A stretch of DNA of 64,000 bases from assembly GCF_012272855.1 (NCBI RefSeq), contig NZ_JAAXCQ010000016.1:46877-110876 (forward strand), given 5' to 3'. Source of the stretch: Arenibacter sp. 6A1 (GTDB lineage: Bacteria > Bacteroidota > Bacteroidia > Flavobacteriales > Flavobacteriaceae). Below the pieces are notes generated by a model, which did not search any database, was not told the origin of the DNA, and saw only the letters and a program-made list of their open reading frames with translations. Shown here piece after piece: positions 35,969 through 44,402 of the stretch; the stretch's first letter is position 1; the number at the start of each line of letters is the position of its first letter. The position numbers were made by a program, and so were the translations under genes.

Positions 35969-37666
35969 TCAATGCATTTTAGCATTCTCCGCACCGCTAG
36001 GTATACGGATGTTTTCTACGATTTCTTGAACTTGTAAAGGAGGTTGTGGAGTGAAGCGACTGATAATCAGTGCCACGATAAAATTCACGACCATGGCAAC
36101 ACTTCCAAATCCTTCTGGAGATATGCCAAACCACCATTCGGATTTATCGGGAATTTCTCCTAGCCAGCCCAATTTAAATTTGGCCATATAGTAGAGCATC
36201 AGGCCTATACCTACTATCATTCCGCTTACCGCCCCTTCTTTGTTCATTTTTTTATAAAAGATCCCTAGGATAATAGCGGGAAAAAAGGAGGCTGCGGCCA
36301 AGCCAAAAGCTAGGGCTACAACAGCGGCGACAAACCCGGGAGGGTGAATGCCAAAATACCCAGCAACGATTACGGCTAGGGTAGCAGCAATACGGGCTGC
36401 CCACAATTCCCCTTTTTCCGAGATATTGGGATTAAAGACATTTTTGATCAAATCATGGGAAACCGAGGAGGAGATCACCAATAGGAGGCCGGCTGCCGTA
36501 GATAAGGCCGCTGCTAGTCCACCAGCGGCTACCAAAGCAATGACCCATGCAGGAAGGTTGGCAATTTCAGGGTTAGCCAAGACCATAATGTCATTGTCTA
36601 CGGTCAGTTCGTTTTTGCTATTGTCTGCAACATATTGAATAATGCCATCCTGGTTTTTATCTTCAAATAGTAATAGGCCAGTGTCTTCCCAATTTTTAAA
36701 CCATTTGGGCATATGGCTATATTCTTGATTGCTTACTGTATTCAGTAAATTTGTTTTTGCAAACACGGCAACTGCCGGGGCAGTAGTATATAAAATGGCA
36801 ATCAGTAACAGCGCTATTCCGGCAGATTTTCGGGCGTCTTTAACTCGTTTCACCGTAAAGAACCTCACAATAACATGGGGGAGGCCTGCCGTACCAACCA
36901 TTAATGCCAAGGTAATGGCAAAAACATCTATCATATCTTTAGCACCATCGGTATAGGCCGCAAAGCCTAATTCTGTGGAGAGGCCATTTAAGCGGTCCAG
37001 TAAAAATGTTCCAGAACCGTCATTTATGGTAGCGCCCATGCCTAATTGAGGAATAGGATTGCCCGTCATTTGCAAAGAAATAAATATTGCCGGCACCATA
37101 AAGGCAAATATTAAAACACAATACTGTGCGACTTGGGTATAGGTGATTCCTTTCATACCCCCCAATACGGCGTAGAATAGTACAATAACCATCCCAATAA
37201 TGACCCCGGTATTTATATCGACTTGTAAAAACCTTGAGAATACCACACCAACACCCCTCATTTGTCCGGCCACATAGGTAAAGGAAACGATTAGTGCGCA
37301 GCATACGGCTACGATACGGGCGGTTTTTGAATAGTAGCGTTCCCCAATAAAATCGGGAACCGTAAATTTCCCGAATTTTCTAAGATAGGGAGCTAACAGA
37401 AGGGCCAATAGCACATAGCCTCCGGTCCACCCCATTAAGTATACCGAGCCGTCATAGCCAGAAAAGGCTATAATACCTGCCATAGAAATAAACGAAGCAG
37501 CGGACATCCAGTCCGCGGCAGTGGCCATTCCGTTTGCCAAAGGAGATACGCCACCCCCGGCGATATAAAATTCTGTGGTAGAGCCGGCCCTAGACCATAT
37601 AGCAATACCTATATATAGGGTAAAGGTAATTCCGACAAGGAGGTAAGTCCATACTTGTACACTCAT
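35969..37666 (-). CDS. sodium:solute symporter, acetate type (VC_2705 subfamily)
   Basis: A 565-residue inner-membrane protein with about 13 helices. The N-terminal region STTEFYIAGGGVSPLANGMATAADWMSAASFISMAG near residues 29-64 is the signature of the ActP-like subgroup of the SSS family, and GLPHVIVRFFTVKRVKDARKS near residue 264 and LAAALSTAAGLLLVISSSVSHDL near residue 380 follow. Close relatives transport acetate, pyruvate or other short acids with sodium. It lies 30 bases after the DUF4212 gene and 116 bases before acs, consistent with acetate uptake; substrate is inferred from that context. Confidence 0.92.
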   Translation of the reverse strand: MSVQVWTYLLVGITFTLYIGIAIWSRAGSTTEFYIAGGGVSPLANGMATAADWMSAASFISMAGIIAFSGYDGSVYLMGWTGGYVLLALLLAPYLRKFGKFTVPDFIGERYYSKTARIVAVCCALIVSFTYVAGQMRGVGVVFSRFLQVDINTGVIIGMVIVLFYAVLGGMKGITYTQVAQYCVLIFAFMVPAIFISLQMTGNPIPQLGMGATINDGSGTFLLDRLNGLSTELGFAAYTDGAKDMIDVFAITLALMVGTAGLPHVIVRFFTVKRVKDARKSAGIALLLIAILYTTAPAVAVFAKTNLLNTVSNQEYSHMPKWFKNWEDTGLLLFEDKNQDGIIQYVADNSKNELTVDNDIMVLANPEIANLPAWVIALVAAGGLAAALSTAAGLLLVISSSVSHDLIKNVFNPNISEKGELWAARIAATLAVIVAGYFGIHPPGFVAAVVALAFGLAAASFFPAIILGIFYKKMNKEGAVSGMIVGIGLMLYYMAKFKLGWLGEIPDKSEWWFGISPEGFGSVAMVVNFIVALIISRFTPQPPLQVQEIVENIRIPSGAENAKMH

Positions 37667-37696
37667 AAGTTTAGGTTTATTGGTTGGTGGTAGGGG

Positions 37697-37957
37697 TTAT
37701 TCGTTGTAGCCGTATTTTTTATCAAGTTTGTTCATGAGGCGTACATAGACAAATATTAAAACAACAAAAACGTAGATGGCGCCCTGTTGGGCAAACCAAA
37801 AACCGAGTTGAAATCCGCCGATCCTAAAATTGTTCAAAGCATCTTTTAATAAAATTCCGGCACCAAAGGAAACGGCAAACCAAATTGCCAGAAGAACTAA
37901 AACGTAGCGGATGTTTTCTTTCCAATAGGCGGTAGCTTTTTTTTGTTGATCACTCAT
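37697..37957 (-). CDS. DUF4212 small membrane protein (symporter partner)
   Basis: An 86-residue protein with two membrane helices (YVLVLLAIWFAVSFGAGILL and QQGAIYVFVVLIFVYVRLM) and the family motifs YWKENIRYVL and GFQLGFWFAQQGAI. DUF4212 proteins are encoded immediately upstream of VC_2705-type SSS symporters, analogous to the YjcH-ActP pair, and presumably form the small subunit. The gene order here is the conserved one, with a 30-base gap. Confidence 0.9.
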   Translation of the reverse strand: MSDQQKKATAYWKENIRYVLVLLAIWFAVSFGAGILLKDALNNFRIGGFQLGFWFAQQGAIYVFVVLIFVYVRLMNKLDKKYGYNE

Positions 37958-38048
37958 TTTAAATACGGTTTTATTAGAGATATCTGTGGTTTGGTCAGAT
38001 TAGTTTCTCGAATATAGGAAATTGTACTAAAATAAACGATTGGTTTTT

Positions 38049-39125
38049 TTAGGAAGGGAGATAGATTACGCCGCCCGAACAATCTTTTTTTGCACCGGTA
38101 ACGGAGCTTAGGCAATTGGTTTCTTCTACATCTCTTAAGACACCCATAAGGGCAAAAATAAGCGCTTCCTTAAATTCTATAAGGGTGTCGGTAGGGATAA
38201 TAATTTTTACGTTGGCCCCTAATTTATCTTGTAAAGTATCCATTAAAAAAGTATTCAATGCTCCACCTCCTGTAACAAATAAGCGGCTATTTGTTTTAAT
38301 ATTATGCAATTTTATCTGCACATTTATCTGTTCGGTGATGTGATGGATACTAGTATGCAATAAATTTTCGATACTATCTTGGGTGTTATCTACAATAGGC
38401 AGTACTTTTTCAACGAACCATTCGAACCCAATGGACTTTGGAAAGGGCAACTGATAAAATTCCAACTTGTTTAATTCTTGGAGCATATAGCTATTAATCT
38501 GTCCCTTGGAGGCCATAGTGCCATTTTTATCATAGTTAAGATTTATTTTTTGGGTGATGTGGTTTAGGATCATATTGGCCAGACCGATGTCATAGGCCAA
38601 GCGTTGGCCATTTTTTTGGAAAGAAATATTGCTGATTCCGCCAAGATTAAGACAGTAATCGTATTGGCCAAAAAACAATTGGTCTCCAATAGGAACTAAT
38701 GGAGCCCCTTGTCCGCCCAAGGCCACATCGTTGGAACGAAAATCACAAATAACCTTTTTGCCACTTTCGTGGGCCAGATGTTGTCCAGATCCGATCTGGA
38801 AGGTAAATCCTTTTTGAGGCTGATGGTGGGTCGTATGGCCGTGACTGGCTATAAAATCGACTTCTAAATGATACTTGTCAATAAATGCTTTTGCCTGTTT
38901 CCCCAACCAAGAGCCATAGGTATTATGGAGCTCTAACAATTCTGTTGCGGGCAAGTAGATCGCATTTTTTAGTTGTGATTCCATGGTTTTGTCATAGGCA
39001 ATGCTTTTGGATCGTTTAATCTCGAAATCCCATCCTATAGGTGTTTTCCAAATATGGCAATAGGCAAGGTCTAGACCATCTAGAGAAGTGCCCGACATTA
39101 ATCCTATGACTTTATATATCTTCAT
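38049..39125 (-). CDS. anmK: anhydro-N-acetylmuramic acid kinase
   Basis: AnmK hydrolyses the 1,6-anhydro bond of anhydro-MurNAc and phosphorylates it, giving MurNAc-6-phosphate in peptidoglycan recycling. The 358-residue length is normal. The phosphate-binding N-terminus GLMSGTSLDGLDLAYC, the IASHGHTTHHQPQKGFTFQIGSG block near residues 92-114, CDFRSNDVALGGQGAPLVPIGD, LNLGGISNISF and the FVTGGGALNTFLMD segment are present. It lies 17 bases after the GH3 gene and is the last gene in the leftward arm of the salvage locus. Its product is the substrate of MurQ in the rightward arm. Confidence 0.95.
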   Translation of the reverse strand: MKIYKVIGLMSGTSLDGLDLAYCHIWKTPIGWDFEIKRSKSIAYDKTMESQLKNAIYLPATELLELHNTYGSWLGKQAKAFIDKYHLEVDFIASHGHTTHHQPQKGFTFQIGSGQHLAHESGKKVICDFRSNDVALGGQGAPLVPIGDQLFFGQYDYCLNLGGISNISFQKNGQRLAYDIGLANMILNHITQKINLNYDKNGTMASKGQINSYMLQELNKLEFYQLPFPKSIGFEWFVEKVLPIVDNTQDSIENLLHTSIHHITEQINVQIKLHNIKTNSRLFVTGGGALNTFLMDTLQDKLGANVKIIIPTDTLIEFKEALIFALMGVLRDVEETNCLSSVTGAKKDCSGGVIYLPS

Positions 39126-39142
39126 TCCAGGGAGTTTTGATG

Positions 39143-42085
39143 TTATTTGATGGCGTCGTACAAAACTTGCTGAATATTGGTACGAGTATTCAGTTTGTAC
39201 AAGGTAGTATTCTCCCTAGTGGGGAGGACACGGTTGGAAAGGAAAACGTATAAAAGGTCTTCTTTAGGATCCATCCAAACCATGATTCCTGTAAATCCGG
39301 TATGTCCAAAACTATCGCTGCTCGCATCTTTGGCGGTATTGCTATTTTTACCTTTATATTCCAAATAAGGCTTATCGAATCCCAGTCCTCTGTGGTTGTT
39401 GTTCTCGGGAAACTGTGCTTTGGTAAATTCTTTGAGGGTGTTTTCTGCTATAAATTGCTCCCCGCCATAGGCCCCCATATTGAGGTACATCTGCATGAGT
39501 TTGGCAAGGTCGTTCGCATTGGAGAACAGCCCTGCATTAGCCGACACTCCGCCCATCATCGCAGCCCCTTCATCGTGAACGGCGCCATGCACCGGAAGGT
39601 GTCTGAACATAAAATCGTGCTCGGTTGGGACTATCCGTTTTTTAGCAAATTTTTCCGATGGATTGAATGTCAAGGAGCCCGCTCCTAATTTGTCATAGAA
39701 ATTCTGATCCATGTAATCCACAAAATTTTCCTTTGTAATTTCTTCAATCATCTTGGGCAAGAGCATAAAAAGCAAACCAGAATATTTATATTCCTTTTTT
39801 TCGAGCAGGGGCGATTTTTTGATAGCCTTAAATATCTTTTTTTGATACTTGCGATGCAGCCACATGTTGGAGGTGATCTTTATGGGAAAACGTGCCGAGG
39901 AATCTTTTTTGATGGTACTCCATTTGTAGCTGCCATTTTTCCGAAGGGTATTTTTCCAATAGGTGATGTAGGGGTTAAACCCGGCCTGATGGGTCAGTAT
40001 TTCCTTAAAATTAGCATCATCCTTATTGGAGTTTTTAAAATACTTTAGATAATCGCCTATACCTTTGTTGAGGTCAAACTTCCCTTCATCGTGTAATTTC
40101 ATAAGGGCGGGAAGGGCAGAAGAAATTTTTGTTACGGATGCTAGGTCATAGATATCTTCAAGAGCCACTTTAGTGGTGTCGTTATATTTTTGCAGGCCGT
40201 AAGCCTTGTGTAAAACAACCTTACCGTTCCTAGCGACCAATAGTTGCCCTCCTGGAGTAGCTTTGGCATCCATGGTTTGTTGCATTAGAGAATCTACACC
40301 ATGGATTAGGGTTTTAGAATCCATCCCTGCATCCTCCGGCAAGGTATATTTAAAACGTATTCCGCCTTGAATAGTAAGGCCGTCCCCTGCATTAAACTTT
40401 TTGCCGATTCCAATTGGGAGTCGGCCATTGGCCCCGATTCCTCCAAAAATTAATTGTGCGGTCAGGTCTTGGGCAGATTTACTATCCTGATAGGCGGCAA
40501 TTAGTCCCAAAGAATTTTCAATATTATCTAACTTATCTATGGAATATGGGTTTTTAAAATAAGCAATTAGCGTTTTTTCAAAAGGAAGGGCCTGTATAAA
40601 AGATTGTACAGATTCCGAAAATTTTATGGTATTTCGGGGTCTTGGGCTATCGTCGTGCACACCAATGATGACTAAATTGTATTGGGGGAATTTTTTCTGG
40701 ATTGCCTCAACCTCTTCAAAGGATGCTTCCATAGGCAAGGTAAAATGAGCAACTTCTGAATATAGATCTAGCGTCTTTTGAAATTTAGTCTTGGTGTCCG
40801 TACCTATTGAAACCGACATGATTTTAAGGGTGTCCAACCTTTTTAAAGGGATGATATCTCCTTCGTTTTCTAATACAGTTAAGGAGGCTTCCGTTAAATT
40901 TCTTTCTAACAATAAGGCCTGTGGATTATGAATATCTTCTATGAGGTTGGTGAGGGGTTGGTCTTGGTATTCGTTTAATTTTACCCACTGCTTGGCGGCT
41001 AAAATTTTTCTGACCCTAGCATCTACCACTTTCTGGGAAATTATACCTTTGTCTATCGCTTTTTTTATTTCAGTAATAGCCTTTTCTACATCCTGCACCA
41101 GTTCTAGGACATCATTGCCCGCCAAAACGGCTTTTTTATCTACCACCCCGGGTTGGTTGCCTTTGGTTACTCCCTTCATTTCCATGGCGTCGGTAACTAT
41201 CAATCCTTTAAACCCTAGTTGGTCTTTTAAAAGATCGGTGATGATTGCTTTAGAGAGTGTTGAAGGTTCTCCGCTAGGATCTAGGGCCGGAATATTTAAA
41301 TGGGCCACCATCATGCCATTGATACCGGCCTTTATAAGTTCCTTGAAGGGGTACAGTTCCAAATTGTTCAATCGTTCCAAGGAATGATTTATTTGAGGCA
41401 GATCGTAATGAGAATCGGTGCTGGTATCGCCATGTCCCGGAAAATGTTTGGCCGTAGTGATCAATCCGCCATCTTGCATTCCCTGCATATAGGCAATACT
41501 CTTTTCGGCAACCTTTATTTTATCTTCGCCAAAAGAACGATAGTTGATCACGGGGTTCTCTGGGTTGTTATTTACATCGGCAACAGGGGCAAAGTTCAGG
41601 TGCAGTCCCACTCTTTTTATTTGTTGAGCCACTTCTTTCCCCATCTTATAGATTAGGGTGTTGTCTTCAATGGCACCCAAGGCCATCTGAAAAGGGAAAC
41701 TTATGGTGTTATCTAATCGCATCCCAAGTCCCCATTCGGCATCGATAGCACCCATTAACGGTACTTTGGCTGCATTTTGGTATTCGTTCATCAATTTTAC
41801 CTGGGTAAGGGGATCGCCTTGAAAAAAGACCAATCCCCCAATATTCCATTTTTCAATAGCTTTTAGGATATCTGCTCGGTGTTCCGGCCCTCTATTAGAA
41901 TAGGCAGACACCCAGATAAGTTGCCCTATTCGCTCTTGGGGCGTTAGGGATTTCATAATGGAGTCTACCCATGTACTATGAGTATATTTTAAAAACTCAG
42001 GGGGTTTTGAGGCGTTGTCCTGAGCGCTTAACAGATTGACGAGCAGTATTAAGGCGATAAATAACCTTACTTTTCTTAAAAACAT
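39143..42085 (-). CDS. GH3 beta-N-acetylglucosaminidase (NagZ-like) fused to a serine hydrolase
   Basis: A 980-residue exported protein (signal peptide VRLFIALILLVNLLSAQ). Residues about 35-390 are a GH3 domain of the NagZ type: KHFPGHGDTSTDSHYDLP (213-230, with the catalytic Asp-His dyad) and VTDAMEMKG, nucleophile D299. A second GH3-associated alpha/beta domain runs to about 570. Residues 580-975 form a class C beta-lactamase-like serine hydrolase with SVTK (S650, K653), YSG near 750 and HTGFTG near 920. NagZ removes GlcNAc from muropeptides; the second domain may act on the peptide. Such fusions are known in Bacteroidota. It is 14 bases downstream of the NagX-like gene and upstream of anmK. 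Confidence 0.92.
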   Translation of the reverse strand: MFLRKVRLFIALILLVNLLSAQDNASKPPEFLKYTHSTWVDSIMKSLTPQERIGQLIWVSAYSNRGPEHRADILKAIEKWNIGGLVFFQGDPLTQVKLMNEYQNAAKVPLMGAIDAEWGLGMRLDNTISFPFQMALGAIEDNTLIYKMGKEVAQQIKRVGLHLNFAPVADVNNNPENPVINYRSFGEDKIKVAEKSIAYMQGMQDGGLITTAKHFPGHGDTSTDSHYDLPQINHSLERLNNLELYPFKELIKAGINGMMVAHLNIPALDPSGEPSTLSKAIITDLLKDQLGFKGLIVTDAMEMKGVTKGNQPGVVDKKAVLAGNDVLELVQDVEKAITEIKKAIDKGIISQKVVDARVRKILAAKQWVKLNEYQDQPLTNLIEDIHNPQALLLERNLTEASLTVLENEGDIIPLKRLDTLKIMSVSIGTDTKTKFQKTLDLYSEVAHFTLPMEASFEEVEAIQKKFPQYNLVIIGVHDDSPRPRNTIKFSESVQSFIQALPFEKTLIAYFKNPYSIDKLDNIENSLGLIAAYQDSKSAQDLTAQLIFGGIGANGRLPIGIGKKFNAGDGLTIQGGIRFKYTLPEDAGMDSKTLIHGVDSLMQQTMDAKATPGGQLLVARNGKVVLHKAYGLQKYNDTTKVALEDIYDLASVTKISSALPALMKLHDEGKFDLNKGIGDYLKYFKNSNKDDANFKEILTHQAGFNPYITYWKNTLRKNGSYKWSTIKKDSSARFPIKITSNMWLHRKYQKKIFKAIKKSPLLEKKEYKYSGLLFMLLPKMIEEITKENFVDYMDQNFYDKLGAGSLTFNPSEKFAKKRIVPTEHDFMFRHLPVHGAVHDEGAAMMGGVSANAGLFSNANDLAKLMQMYLNMGAYGGEQFIAENTLKEFTKAQFPENNNHRGLGFDKPYLEYKGKNSNTAKDASSDSFGHTGFTGIMVWMDPKEDLLYVFLSNRVLPTRENTTLYKLNTRTNIQQVLYDAIK

Positions 42086-42099
42086 ATTGATGGTGATTA

Positions 42100-43230
42100 T
42101 TATACTTTAATATAGATTCTTTTTTTGTCGAGCACATAGCCCAAAAGCCACATCACTACAATAAAACTTACGGCAAAGCCAAGGGAAGCATTCAGGTCCT
42201 CCATCCAGCTTAAATATAAATTAGCGTATAGCCAAGACTTTAGAGGGACTGCATTGACATAGATCAGCGCCAAAAGGTTTGCTGCCAGCCCCGAAACCAC
42301 ATAGATAAATAGTGGGTTTTTGCCAAATGGCTCAAAGAAATAGGCCCATTTTTTAAAGTTCAATAATTCAATGGTATAGATCAATATAGCTAACACAATT
42401 AGTGTCCATCCTGTACTGTACAACACAAATGAACTTGTCCATATAGGTTTGTTAATGGGGAAATAAATATCCCAAATAAGGGACACAACGAGTAGTATCA
42501 AGCCTGCGGCTATAAGTTTCAATACAGTTTTAATATTATTTCCAGATTTCTGTACAAAAATACCAGCCACATATCCAGCAATTACGTTCACGGTGGCTGT
42601 CAGGGTACTCAATAGTCCTTCGGGATCAAAAGTAATTCCAAAACCTTTGTAGATGTTTTCGGTCCTAAAAATTAGGCTGTCAAATTTTAAGGCTGCATTA
42701 TTTTCCAAACTGAAAGGCAATGGCGATGATCCAAAAAAGTACATAATGGCCCAATAGGCCAAAAGGATGAAGACCCCTACTATTATAGATTTTTTTAGTT
42801 TTAGATAATGGATTATCAAAGAAGCAAAAAGGTAGCAGAGCGCAATACGCTGCAAAACTCCCATAATCCGGATATTGGCTAGGTTTTTAAGGACAATTTG
42901 CCCATCGATACGCTCAACAAAGGGAAAGGCATTTAATAGGAGGCCGATCAAAAAAATGGCTCCGGCCCGTTTAAATATTTTTTTTAAAAACTCGCCGTTC
43001 CCAAGCAGCTCATATTTTCTTAAACTAAAGCTCATGGCGGTGCCCACTACAAACAAAAATGTGGGGAACACCCAATCTGTTGGGGTGAAACCATGCCAAG
43101 AGGCATGTTTTAGGGGAGAATAGATATGGGACCAGGTTCCGGGGTTGTTTACCATTATCATTAAGGCGATGGTCATGCCGCGTAGAATGTCCAAGGCGTA
43201 GTACCTTTGAGGGGTAAGTGATTCTTCCAT
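42100..43230 (-). CDS. NagX-like DUF5009 transmembrane acyltransferase
   Basis: A 376-residue inner-membrane protein with about ten helices. The N-terminus RYYALDILRGMTIALMIMVNNPGTW and the WHGFTPTDWVFPTFLFVVGTAMSFSL segment are characteristic of DUF5009/NagX, relatives of the lysosomal heparan-alpha-glucosaminide N-acetyltransferase; the family catalytic His may be in the KHASWHGFTPTD segment. NagX is found in amino-sugar utilisation loci, where it is proposed to acetylate glucosamine across the membrane. Here it is encoded between a DeoR-type regulator and the GH3 fusion, so acting on a muropeptide-derived amino sugar is plausible but inferred. Confidence 0.87.
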   Translation of the reverse strand: MEESLTPQRYYALDILRGMTIALMIMVNNPGTWSHIYSPLKHASWHGFTPTDWVFPTFLFVVGTAMSFSLRKYELLGNGEFLKKIFKRAGAIFLIGLLLNAFPFVERIDGQIVLKNLANIRIMGVLQRIALCYLFASLIIHYLKLKKSIIVGVFILLAYWAIMYFFGSSPLPFSLENNAALKFDSLIFRTENIYKGFGITFDPEGLLSTLTATVNVIAGYVAGIFVQKSGNNIKTVLKLIAAGLILLVVSLIWDIYFPINKPIWTSSFVLYSTGWTLIVLAILIYTIELLNFKKWAYFFEPFGKNPLFIYVVSGLAANLLALIYVNAVPLKSWLYANLYLSWMEDLNASLGFAVSFIVVMWLLGYVLDKKRIYIKV

Positions 43231-43355
43231 TAAGTATTGGTTTTATGAAGGTTTAAGTCGATTATTGTGTTGAGCCTAAGTGCTATGTAATTTAAAACGT
43301 TTTTACGGCATAGAGTACTTAAAATATGATTGCGTTGATGGTTGGTTGTTAAGAA

Positions 43356-44111
43356 TCAAAGCAGGTTTATCCCTTCCTTTCGATATTTATTTAGGGCGGC
43401 TGAGCTTGGGTCTAGTTCAGTTACTAATGTGTCAAGAGCATTTATGTCGCAAATTTTATATCGATTAGTGGTGTTTAATTTTTCTGATATAGTAAGTGAA
43501 ACTAATTTTTTGGAAGCCTTGATCATAGCTTTTTTCATTTGAGCTATTTCCCAATCTACCTCTGTAATTCCGTTTTCTTTATCAATATATCCTGTTCCTA
43601 GAAAACAAATATCAGCGGTGATTTCCGATAGAATATTGATAGCACCTCCCCCGGTTGTCAATTGTGATCCTCTAGAAAGTTTTCCTCCAATAAGATTAAC
43701 TTCATATCGGCTAGAAGAACTATTGAGTAATTCAATTGCCATGGGCAAACTAGGAGTGAAAAATGTCAGATTCATTTTTCTAGGAAGCAGTTTTGCAAGT
43801 TCTAGATTAGTAGAGCCACCACTGATCAAGACTACATCGCCGTGTTTTAAAAGGGAAATTCCCTTTTGTGCGATAAGGGATTTGTTTTCATACTTATACA
43901 CTTCATTTGTACGGTCTGAATATAAATTAAATCCATTTGAAACTGCTCCTCCATGAACTTTTTTTAGTTGCTGTAATTTATCGAGCTCCTTAACATCTCT
44001 ACGAACGGTGTCCATAGAAACATTTAGTATTCCGGCTAAATCGTTTAAAAGCACTCTATTATGAATATGTACTTCGTTGAGGATAATTTGATGTCGTTTA
44101 TTCTTTTCCAA
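43356..44111 (-). CDS. DeoR/GlpR family transcriptional regulator
   Basis: A 251-residue repressor. The N-terminal winged helix (HQIILNEVHIHNRVLLNDLAGIL, then VSMDTVRRDVKELDKLQQLKKVHGGAV) is the DeoR signature; the C-terminal DeoRC domain has a sugar-phosphate-sensing fold (LLKHGDVVLISGGSTNLELAKLLP, DICFLGTGYIDKENGITEVDWEIAQMKKAMIKAS). The start is TTG, because in-frame stops lie just upstream and the next Met is inside the HTH. It is divergent from susC and first in the nagX-GH3-anmK arm. The three TGCAAG/TTGCTGTT motifs in the gap are its probable operators, and MurNAc-6-P or GlcNAc-6-P the likely inducer (inference). Confidence 0.9.
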   Translation of the reverse strand: MEKNKRHQIILNEVHIHNRVLLNDLAGILNVSMDTVRRDVKELDKLQQLKKVHGGAVSNGFNLYSDRTNEVYKYENKSLIAQKGISLLKHGDVVLISGGSTNLELAKLLPRKMNLTFFTPSLPMAIELLNSSSSRYEVNLIGGKLSRGSQLTTGGGAINILSEITADICFLGTGYIDKENGITEVDWEIAQMKKAMIKASKKLVSLTISEKLNTTNRYKICDINALDTLVTELDPSSAALNKYRKEGINLL

Positions 44112-44267
44112 ACTATAGCTTTAAAATTAGTCTGTATTTCGATTTGTTGTAAAACAGCCGCTTATCGTTTTTTTATGTTCAATTCCGATGTTTTGAAGCT
44201 TGAACAAAAGATTGCTACTAATTACCGAGGGTGAAAAATAGTATTAAAATCATCATGGAACAAAAAA

Positions 44268-44288
44268 AACAGCAATAAAACCTTGCAA
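44268..44288 (-). promoter_or_regulatory. operator-like site A (inverted)
   Basis: Read on the minus strand it is TTGCAAG, six bases, TTGCTGTT. It is in inverted orientation to sites B and C and upstream of the susC promoter, in the gap shared with the DeoR gene. Confidence 0.6.
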
Positions 44289-44300
44289 ATATATTTAAAA

Positions 44301-44319
44301 TTGCAAGTAATTTGCTGTT
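44301..44319 (+). promoter_or_regulatory. operator-like site B
   Basis: TTGCAAG, four bases, TTGCTGTT. Shares both half-motifs with sites A and C. It directly abuts site C. Confidence 0.6.
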
Positions 44320-44339
44320 ATGCAAGATTAATTGCTGTT
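44320..44339 (+). promoter_or_regulatory. operator-like site C
   Basis: ATGCAAG, five bases, TTGCTGTT; ends six bases before the -33 element of the susC promoter, so a protein bound here could block or recruit RNA polymerase. Confidence 0.6.
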
Positions 44340-44344
44340 TTATA

Positions 44345-44375
44345 TTGCACAATACGATTTTCTGTCATAAGTTTG
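44345..44375 (+). promoter_or_regulatory. susC promoter
   Basis: TTG (44345-44347) and TAAGTTTG (44368-44375) with 20 bases between them, a good match to the Bacteroidota pattern. The -7 box ends 27 bases before the susC ATG. Confidence 0.7.
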
Positions 44376-44402
44376 AATACTAATCAATTTTAACTAAAAA
44401 TT

